This document shows positions 55,220 to 64,000 of a DNA stretch of 64,000 nt, one piece after another (within the stretch, counting starts at the first letter, position 1; the number at the start of each line of letters is the position of its first letter). Source of the DNA: Candidatus Didemnitutus sp. GTDB taxonomy: Bacteria > Verrucomicrobiota > Verrucomicrobiia > Opitutales > Opitutaceae. The stretch covers positions 1,386 to 65,385 of the forward strand of contig JAGOQJ010000002.1 in assembly GCA_017991595.1 (NCBI GenBank). Direction: 5' to 3'. A program made the position numbers and the translations under genes. The notes beneath the pieces were generated by a model. It did no database searches, was not told the DNA's origin, and saw nothing but the letters and a program-made list of their open reading frames with translations.

Positions 55220-57559
55220 ATGTCGACCTCGGACCTCCCGAATCCTGATCACGTCCTCCTCCTCGCCAAGGAACTGAACCTCAAGGTTCACCAAGTTGCC
55301 GCCACGGCCCAGCTGCTCAAGGGCGGCGCGACCGTGCCGTTCATCTCCCGCTATCGCAAGGAAGTCACCGGCGAACTCGATGAGGTGCAGGTCACCAGCA
55401 TCCGCGACCGTCTCGAACAACTCCAGCAGCTCGACGAGCGCCGCGGCGCCATCCTCGCTTCGCTGACCGAGCGCAACCTGCTGACCGACGCGCTCAAGTC
55501 CGCCATCGGCGCCGCCACCACGCTCACGCAGCTCGAGGATATTTATCTTCCCTTCCGTCCGAAGAAGCGCACCCGCGCCACCATCGCTAAGGAGAAGGGC
55601 CTCGAAGCCCTCGCCGAACTCATCTGGGCGCAGGATCCGGCCAGCGACATCGCCGCGGCGGCCGCCGCGTTGGTCGGCCACGCCTACACGCTCGACGACG
55701 GCAAGAACACCGCGGGGCAGATCGCTTCCGCCGACGAAGCGCTCGCCGGCGCGCGCGACATTCTCGCCGAGCGCATGAGCGACGATGCCGCCGTGCGCGA
55801 GAAGCTCCGCGTGCTCTACCGCGAGCAGGCCGTCGTCTCCTCGAAGGTGATGTATGGCAAGGAGGCCGAGGGCGCGAAGTTCAAGGATTACTTCGACTGG
55901 AGCGAGCCGCTCGCCAAGGCGCCCTCGCACCGCATCCTCGCCATGCGCCGCGGCGAAAACGAGTCGTTCCTCATCATGCGCATCACGCTCCCCGACGAAC
56001 TGCTCGGCCAGTCGATCGTGGAGCTGCACTTCGCGCGCAACGCCTCGCCCGCCGCCGCCCAAGTCCGCCTCGCCGCGCAGGACGCCTTCAAGCGCCTCCT
56101 CGCCCCCGCGATGGAAACGGAGATGCGCCTCGAATCGAAGAAGCGCGCCGACGAGGCCGCCATCAAGGTCTTCGCCGAGAATCTCCGCGAGCTGCTCCTC
56201 GCTGCCCCGCTCGGCCAGCGCGCCGTGCTCGCCATCGATCCGGGCTTCCGCACCGGTTGCAAGACCGTGCTGCTCGACCGCCAAGGCAAGCTGCTGCACA
56301 ACGACGTCATCTTTCCCGATCGCTCGCCCGCCGAAGCCAAGGACAAGCTCAAGGGCTTCGTCGACTTCTTCAAGGTCGAGGCCATCGCCATCGGCAACGG
56401 CACCGCTGGCCGCGAGACCGAGGCCTTCGTCCGTGCCTGCGGCCTGCCGCCGTCAATCCCGGTCGTCATGGTGAACGAGTCCGGTGCCTCGATCTACTCG
56501 GCCAGCGAGGTCGCCCGCGAAGAGTTTCCCGACCACGATCTCACCGTCCGCGGCGCCGTCTCCATCGGCCGCCGTTTGATGGACCCGCTCGCCGAACTCG
56601 TGAAACTTGACCCGAAGTCGATCGGCGTCGGCCAATACCAGCACGACGTCGATCAGTCCGCGTTGCGCCGCTCGCTCGACGACCGCGTCATCTCATGCGT
56701 CAACGCCGTCGGCGTCGAGGTCAACACCGCCTCGAAGCAGTTGCTCAGCTACGTCTCCGGTCTCAACTCCGCCACCGCCGCCGCCATCGTCGCCCGGCGC
56801 AACGAGAAGGGCGCCTTCAAGTCGCGCGCCGACTTGCTCGACGTCCCGCGCCTCGGCCCGAAGGCCTTCGAGCAGGCCGCCGGCTTCCTCCGCATCCGCG
56901 ACGCAGCGCACCCGCTCGACGGCAGTGCCGTGCACCCGGAGCGCTACGCGCTGGTCGAGAAGATGGCCGCGGACCTCGGTGCCACCGTCGCCGACCTCAT
57001 GCGCGACGAGAAACTGCGCCAGCGCATCAAGCTGGAGAGCTACGTCACCGCGGACGTCGGCTTGCCGACGCTCAAGGACATCATGGCCGAACTCTCCAAG
57101 CCCGGCCGCGACCCGCGCGAGAAGTTCGAGACCTTCAGTTTCCAGGAAGGCGTGAGCAAGCCCGAGGATCTGAAGCCGGGCATGAAACTCCCCGGCATCG
57201 TCACCAACGTCACCGCCTTCGGTGCGTTCGTCGATGTCGGCGTCCACCAGGACGGCCTCGTGCACGTCTCGCAGCTGGCGGACTCGTTCGTCAAGGACCC
57301 TGCCGAGGTCGTGAAGCCGCAGCAGAAGGTGATGGTCACTGTCGTCGAGGTCGATCTGCCGCGCCAGCGCATCGCACTTTCAATGCGCACCAACCCGCAG
57401 CTCGGGCCGCGCACGCCGCTCGGCGCCGGCGCGAAGCCCGGCGGTGGCGGCGCTCGCCCCGGCGGTCCGTCCGGCAACCGCGCGCCCGCACCGCTGCCGA
57501 AGTCGACGCAGTCGCTCAACTCCGACTGGTTCAGCGCCGCGCTGAACAAGAAGAAGTGA
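55220..57559 (+). CDS. tex: Tex-family RNA-binding protein
   Basis: The 779-residue protein has the N-terminal helical domain (VPFISRYRKEVTGELDEVQV), the YqgF/RNase H-like domain (VLAIDPGFRTGCKTVLLDRQ), helix-hairpin-helix segments (RADLLDVPRLGPKAFEQAAG) and an S1 domain (GIVTNVTAFGAFVDVGVHQD). A Gly/Pro/Lys-rich tail closes it. Tex binds nucleic acid and affects transcription in several bacteria. Length and domain order are normal. Confidence 0.96.
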   Translation: MSTSDLPNPDHVLLLAKELNLKVHQVAATAQLLKGGATVPFISRYRKEVTGELDEVQVTSIRDRLEQLQQLDERRGAILASLTERNLLTDALKSAIGAATTLTQLEDIYLPFRPKKRTRATIAKEKGLEALAELIWAQDPASDIAAAAAALVGHAYTLDDGKNTAGQIASADEALAGARDILAERMSDDAAVREKLRVLYREQAVVSSKVMYGKEAEGAKFKDYFDWSEPLAKAPSHRILAMRRGENESFLIMRITLPDELLGQSIVELHFARNASPAAAQVRLAAQDAFKRLLAPAMETEMRLESKKRADEAAIKVFAENLRELLLAAPLGQRAVLAIDPGFRTGCKTVLLDRQGKLLHNDVIFPDRSPAEAKDKLKGFVDFFKVEAIAIGNGTAGRETEAFVRACGLPPSIPVVMVNESGASIYSASEVAREEFPDHDLTVRGAVSIGRRLMDPLAELVKLDPKSIGVGQYQHDVDQSALRRSLDDRVISCVNAVGVEVNTASKQLLSYVSGLNSATAAAIVARRNEKGAFKSRADLLDVPRLGPKAFEQAAGFLRIRDAAHPLDGSAVHPERYALVEKMAADLGATVADLMRDEKLRQRIKLESYVTADVGLPTLKDIMAELSKPGRDPREKFETFSFQEGVSKPEDLKPGMKLPGIVTNVTAFGAFVDVGVHQDGLVHVSQLADSFVKDPAEVVKPQQKVMVTVVEVDLPRQRIALSMRTNPQLGPRTPLGAGAKPGGGGARPGGPSGNRAPAPLPKSTQSLNSDWFSAALNKKK

Positions 57560-57569
57560 ACGCGGCCCG

Positions 57570-58463
57570 ATGAGCTGGGTCTACGCCACGCTCCTGTCGG
57601 CGGTTTGCCTCGGCCTCTACGACCTGAGCACGAAGCACGCGGTGCGTGACAACGCCGTGTTGCCCGTGCTCTTCCTCGCCAACCTCTGTTCCGCGCTCAT
57701 CTGGAGCGCGCTGATCGCGCTCGACCGCGCCGGCCCCGGGCTGCCCGCCCTGCTCCAAGTCGAGCCGCTCACCGGCTGGCAGCATGCGCAACTGGCGTTC
57801 AAGTCCATCCTCGTCGGCTCGTCGTGGATGTGCACCTACTTCGCGATCAAGCATCTCCCGTTGTCGCTCGCTTCGCCCATCCGTGCGACGGGCCCGATGT
57901 GGACGCTCGGTGGCGCGCTGCTGCTGCTTGGTGAACGGCCGAGCGCGCTGGAATTCGTGGGTGTCGGCCTCACGCTCGTGTCGTTCGTCGGTCTCTCGCT
58001 TGCCGGCGCGCGCGAGGGCATCCATTTTCATCGTAACAAATGGATCGGCTGGCTCGTGACCGGCACGCTGCTCGGCGCCGGCAGCAGTCTCTACGATCGC
58101 TTTCTCCTGCACGGACAGGGGTTCACCGCCGCGGCGGTGCAGGCGTGGTTCGCCATCTACCTTGCGTTGTTCTTCCTGCCCATCGTGCTCGCCTGGAAAT
58201 TCCGGCTGTGGACGCGCCACGCGTTCGAGTGGCGCTGGACGATTCCGCTCGTGTCGCTCGGCCTGCTTGCGGCGGATTTTCTCTACTTCAACGCCCTGCG
58301 CGACCCCGATGCGCTCGTCTCGCTTGTGTCGAGCATGCGGCGCGGGAGCATCCTCGTGGCCTTCGCGGGCGGCATCTGGCTCTTCGGCGAGAAGAACGTC
58401 TGGCAAAAGCTCCCCGCTGTGCTCGGCGTGCTTGCGGGCATCGTGCTCACGTTGTTGGGCTGA
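57570..58463 (+). CDS. EamA/DMT-family transporter
   Basis: The 297-residue protein has about ten membrane segments in two EamA repeats; the motifs [20 protein letters not shown] and the second-half [20 protein letters not shown] fit the drug/metabolite transporter superfamily. It is probably an inner-membrane exporter; the substrate is unknown. It begins 10 bases after tex. Confidence 0.85.
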   Translation: MSWVYATLLSAVCLGLYDLSTKHAVRDNAVLPVLFLANLCSALIWSALIALDRAGPGLPALLQVEPLTGWQHAQLAFKSILVGSSWMCTYFAIKHLPLSLASPIRATGPMWTLGGALLLLGERPSALEFVGVGLTLVSFVGLSLAGAREGIHFHRNKWIGWLVTGTLLGAGSSLYDRFLLHGQGFTAAAVQAWFAIYLALFFLPIVLAWKFRLWTRHAFEWRWTIPLVSLGLLAADFLYFNALRDPDALVSLVSSMRRGSILVAFAGGIWLFGEKNVWQKLPAVLGVLAGIVLTLLG

Positions 58464-58522
58464 GCGGCCGGCGCGGCACTTCGCAGACTTGTGTTCCCAC
58501 GACCGGGCCTCACCGTCGCGGC

Positions 58523-58855
58523 ATGTCCAACGCTGACTTGCAGATCGAGGTTCTCTCCACCGGGACCGGCGCCACGCCGAAGAAGGGCGACGCCGTGACG
58601 GTGCATTACACGGGCTGGCTGACCAACGGTCAGAAGTTCGACAGCTCGCGCGACCGCGACGAGCCGTTCACCTTCGTGCTCGGCATGCGGCAAGTGATCG
58701 GCGGCTGGGACCAAGGCGTCGCCACGATGAAGGTCGGCGACAAGGTGAAGCTCACCATCCCGCCTGATCTGGGCTACGGCGCCCGCGGTTTTCCGGGGGC
58801 CATTCCGCCAAATGCGACGCTCGTGTTCGAAGTCGAGCTGTTGCAGATCGGTTGA
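58523..58855 (+). CDS. FKBP-type peptidyl-prolyl isomerase
   Basis: A 110-residue minimal [64 protein letters not shown] and LVFEVELL are all present, with no signal peptide. It isomerises X-Pro bonds in the cytoplasm. ATG 58523 gives the compact family form; the longer frame lies within the transporter gene. Confidence 0.94.
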   Translation: MSNADLQIEVLSTGTGATPKKGDAVTVHYTGWLTNGQKFDSSRDRDEPFTFVLGMRQVIGGWDQGVATMKVGDKVKLTIPPDLGYGARGFPGAIPPNATLVFEVELLQIG

Positions 58856-58877
58856 ACTGATGTCGTAGTGCGCCGCG

Positions 58878-59630
58878 CTACGACCCTGTTTCGCCAAGCG
58901 GAGTCTTGAGATAATTCTGCCGGCGCTCGCCACTCCGGCCACGCGCCGCGGTGCGGGCTTCCGGCGCGCTGTAGGCCCGCCGCCGGTAACCGGGCCGATC
59001 CGGATCGGCCGCGCACTTGAGCTGGTAGTCCTGCATGCGCTGGAAGACGTCGAGCAGCTGCCCCTTGTCCGGATAGGCATCGAGCCCGCTGCGCTCGAGC
59101 GCGAGCAGCAGCTCATGTGTCGCTTCCAACGTCGAGAGACAACCTTCCTGCGGCTGCTGCTTGATGACGTAGCGGCTCGGCGCGGTCGGCGTGAACATCA
59201 CGCGCGGCAGGCGTTGCAGGCTCGGGCTCAATCGCAGCATCTTGCGCGCGCCGGCCCAAGTCGCATCGAGGAGGAACACGACCAGCCTGCGTCCGCCCAG
59301 CTCCTCCGGACGCAGTTCGCCGGTGGAGAGGTTGCGCGCCTCTCGTCCCGGATAGACGAGCGCGCACCAGTTCGTCGGGTCGGAGATCAGCGCCTGCACC
59401 GCCGCATCGTCGTCGAAGCTCATGCCCATGTGCAGTTCGCTGTTGGCCAGGCAAAGCCGCGTCAGGCGTCCCGTCGCGGCTTTCTCCTGTTTGAACTCCT
59501 TCGGGTGCATCAGAAACACGAACCGCGTGCGCGTCTCCATGGCGCGCAACGTCGGGCACCAGCAAAGTGCCTTCGGCCAGAAGCAGCGGTAACACATCTC
59601 GCGACTCACGTGAGCAGCGAACCCCATCAC
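58878..59630 (-). CDS. DTW-domain tRNA aminocarboxypropyltransferase
   Basis: The 250-residue protein has an N-terminal Cys cluster (CYRCFWPKALCWC) and the DTW block (VVFLLDATWAGARKMLR; DATW instead of DTW), with SRYVIKQQPQEGCLSTLEA. This family adds an acp group from SAM to uridine in tRNA (TapT/TuaA and Tsr3 relatives). Conserved His/Lys segment LMHPKEFKQEK is seen. Two Met codons start the frame (MM); either could serve. Confidence 0.86.
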   Translation of the reverse strand: MMGFAAHVSREMCYRCFWPKALCWCPTLRAMETRTRFVFLMHPKEFKQEKAATGRLTRLCLANSELHMGMSFDDDAAVQALISDPTNWCALVYPGREARNLSTGELRPEELGGRRLVVFLLDATWAGARKMLRLSPSLQRLPRVMFTPTAPSRYVIKQQPQEGCLSTLEATHELLLALERSGLDAYPDKGQLLDVFQRMQDYQLKCAADPDRPGYRRRAYSAPEARTAARGRSGERRQNYLKTPLGETGS

Positions 59631-59815
59631 TTAACGGAAGCGAAGCCGGAATTTCATGCCTAACGGCAAGCGAATGGATGACGGGAAGAAAAACCCGCGG
59701 TGCGCGGGGCAAATTGGCGCAAAGAATTTTCGGGCGCGCGGGAACCGCGGATAGAGCGAGCCCATCACAGGGTGCACGACGCCAATTCCGGCGTCGCATC
59801 CACGAAAGGACAGTC

Positions 59816-60226
59816 ATGAACAAAGCGAACCTGATTCGTTTGCCGGTCATTGTTTCCGCTCTGGTGCTGCTCAGCACCGTGGCGTTTGCCGATTTCAACC
59901 TGTTCGGCAGCCCGAAGGCGTCCGCGGCACTGGAATCGTCTGCGCAGATGCAGGCCATCCAGAACGCGCAATTCACGGATCGCGACTCACTGCTCTCCGA
60001 CTTGGAGCGGCGCGTCGAAGCGACCCGCGGCGCGCTCGAGAAGCTGACGCTGCCTGACTCGGTCCGGGAGGCGCTCACGAAGGCCGACGATGCGTTGGCG
60101 GAGGGCATCAAGGCGACGCGGGAAGCAACCGCGGATGATTGGGAGGCGACGCGCGGCAAGCTCGCGGACCTGTTCTCCACGTATGCCTCGGTCGTCAAAC
60201 AGGCGGAAGAGGCGAGCGCGAAATAG
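59816..60226 (+). CDS. Small exported helical protein
   Basis: The 136-residue protein has a signal peptide (LIRLPVIVSALVLLSTVAFA). The mature part is Ala/Glu/Lys-rich and largely helical, with heptad-like spacing (DLERRVEATRGALEKLTLPD; ALTKADDALAEGIKATREAT). ATG 59816 is preceded by GAAAGGA at 5 bases, one of few good Shine-Dalgarno sites here. No family recognised. A GC-rich hairpin follows the stop. Confidence 0.7.
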   Translation: MNKANLIRLPVIVSALVLLSTVAFADFNLFGSPKASAALESSAQMQAIQNAQFTDRDSLLSDLERRVEATRGALEKLTLPDSVREALTKADDALAEGIKATREATADDWEATRGKLADLFSTYASVVKQAEEASAK

Positions 60227-60257
60227 TGCGGCGCAATAGCCGGCGCAGATAGATTCC

Positions 60258-60284
60258 GGGGCCCGGCGTTGGCCGGGCCCCTTC
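60258..60284 (+). terminator. Hairpin after the small exported protein gene
   Basis: GGGGCCCGGC (60258-60267) and GCCGGGCCCC (60272-60281) form a perfect 10-bp stem with a GTTG loop, followed only by TTC. Terminator-like but with a weak T-tract. Confidence 0.55.
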
Positions 60285-60347
60285 ATGCGTGCTTGCGCGC
60301 TCGCCAGCAGGGCGAGGCTCAGTTCTGCACGCGCCAACCCGGCGCCG

Positions 60348-63032
<2,685 letters not shown>

Positions 63033-64000
63033 TCACTCCCGGGCCTGACGCGACGGCAGCTCGCGAAAGTGCAGGCGATAATCGTGAATGTGATCGAAGT
63101 GGTGGGCACGCAGCAGGCCCGCGGCCTCGTGGTTGGCACCTTGCACAGCGAGCGCAGTCACCATCAGCAGGATGACCACGAGTGCCGTTGCGACCGCACG
63201 CGCCGCGCGACTGGGAATTGCGTTCAGCCCGGCCCGCACCGCGATCGCACCGAGCAAGATCCACGCGAGAAAACTCATCGACGAGTAGTAATAGGGCCAC
63301 ATCCGCTGGTGCGCCCAGCCTTGGTATTTGATGGTGGTGGCGAGAACGAGATTGGGGGCGAGCACGGCGAAAATCAGCACGACGGCCAACGCACCTGTGT
63401 GCAGCGGGGCATCATGCCGCGCCGGCGCCCGCCTTTGCAGCATGAACCATAGCCCCACGCCCATGAGTCCGACTGCCGGCAGCTGCCACCCTGCCGCGCG
63501 CGACGCGATGGCGCCCCACCACGCGTCGGCCGACAACAGCAAAGGAGCGCCTGCGTCCGATGACCTCACCAGCCACGACTCGATCCCTGGGAATCCCGCC
63601 ACGCTGTAGACGAAGTCTGCGAAAAGCACCGCCGACACCTCCAGCCGGGGTTGCACGCCCGAGTATCCCGAAGGAGCGGCACTCCGGCTCCACCAGAAGC
63701 AGGCAACGTAGACGATCAACACGACCGCGCCCGGCGCCACATAGCGCAGCAGCCGACGCACATCCCTCTGTCGCTGCGACCAGGCATGGATGAGCACCGG
63801 CCAGGCGATGAACACCAGGTTGCTCTCGTGCACGACGAACGCCACCGCGAGCAGCGCCGCCATAATCGCGCGGCGGAGCGCAGTGTCCTCGCCCAACGCC
63901 ACCACGCCGGCCGTCCACACCGCCGCCCACCCGAGCCACAACAGTGGATGCGAGAGCAAGGGCTGGTAACCGAGCGACACCGGCAGGAATCCCAGCCCCA
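63033..64000 (-). CDS. Polytopic membrane protein, 5' end cut by window
   Basis: At least 322 residues are visible; the frame is open past 64000, so the GTG at 63980 is not a proven start. Multiple membrane segments (LLWLGWAAVWTAGVVAL; VVLIVYVACFWWS; FLAWILLGAIAVRAGL; VATALVVILLMVTALAVQ) and periplasmic loops with Arg/Trp/Tyr-rich stretches (YQGWAHQRMWPYYYSS) recall GT-C glycosyltransferases or other envelope polymerases. No diagnostic acidic motif can be seen because the N-terminal loop is missing. Function unknown. It converges with the helicase gene. Confidence 0.7.
   Translation of the reverse strand, partial: GLGFLPVSLGYQPLLSHPLLWLGWAAVWTAGVVALGEDTALRRAIMAALLAVAFVVHESNLVFIAWPVLIHAWSQRQRDVRRLLRYVAPGAVVLIVYVACFWWSRSAAPSGYSGVQPRLEVSAVLFADFVYSVAGFPGIESWLVRSSDAGAPLLLSADAWWGAIASRAAGWQLPAVGLMGVGLWFMLQRRAPARHDAPLHTGALAVVLIFAVLAPNLVLATTIKYQGWAHQRMWPYYYSSMSFLAWILLGAIAVRAGLNAIPSRAARAVATALVVILLMVTALAVQGANHEAAGLLRAHHFDHIHDYRLHFRELPSRQARE

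Noticed and set aside
54518..56299. 593-codon frame antisense to tex and the Gre-like gene
   Set aside because: No recognisable domain; codon pattern mirrors the plus-strand genes.

Overview
This is a contiguous, gene-dense, high-GC chromosomal segment with nearly every third codon position G or C, little intergenic space and only one transposase. The gene content (dapAB, lepA, mutS, RsmA, NadE, HemL, Tex), a C-terminal NLLKYALGL-type linker in a secreted protein and a FabD with GLSLGE in place of GHSLGE point to the Verrucomicrobiota, most likely the Opitutaceae. The assignment is inferred from protein character; no 16S rRNA gene is present. Most start codons are preceded by pyrimidine-rich sequence rather than a Shine-Dalgarno element.

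Layout. 1-4.6 kb: cell-surface genes (a repetitive adhesin-like passenger cut by the window edge, a secreted beta-propeller, a stand-alone autotransporter-type barrel), closed by a terminator. 4.7-6.1 kb: ECF sigma factor and a membrane anti-sigma-like partner. 6.1-8.4 kb (minus): dapA-dapB-ruvA. 8.4-13.8 kb (plus): PilT/PilU-type ATPase, fabD, lepA, lepB. 14.0-22.85 kb (minus): the most unusual region, ten co-directional genes encoding a ketosynthase, a dedicated ACP, two CrtI-like FAD oxidoreductases, an SPFH protein, a 60-residue membrane protein, a FabZ-like dehydratase, a divergent FabI-like reductase, and OleA and OleB homologues. It reads as a specialised lipid or long-chain hydrocarbon pathway: a private type II fatty acid synthase feeding a head-to-head Claisen condensation. 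No ketoreductase, OleC or OleD lies in it.

22.9-31.2 kb: galE, an NtrC-like regulator without a recognisable HTH, a site-2 protease, tRNA-Ala(GGC), a TonB/ExbD/ExbB-type operon, tmk-holB and an esterase. 31.3-38.7 kb: mutS; a REP-associated transposase (RAYT) with REP-like palindromes on both sides; a pseudouridine synthase, a second TonB-like protein and Maf; nadE. 38.7-39.4 kb: a small, compositionally distinct islet (zinc ribbon plus GxxExxY protein) wedged between nadE and hemL. 40.7-45.8 kb: an exported set (S55/SpoIVB-like protein, large beta-propeller protein, esterase). 45.9-50.6 kb: CvfB-like protein, tyrosine recombinase, MazG, trpC-DUF5069-rsmA. 50.7-54.6 kb: three exported proteins, including an oligopeptidase B and an isoaspartyl peptidase/asparaginase. 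54.6-64 kb: Gre-like factor, Tex, EamA transporter, FKBP, DTW-domain protein, a small exported helical protein, a Ski2-like helicase and a polytopic membrane protein cut by the window edge.

No stretch longer than 300 bases lacks a gene. The longest gaps (4540-4749, 9533-9719, 13800-14000, 59631-59815) hold only the elements listed, or nothing I can identify. All calls were made by reading translations and motifs by eye; no database search was run.
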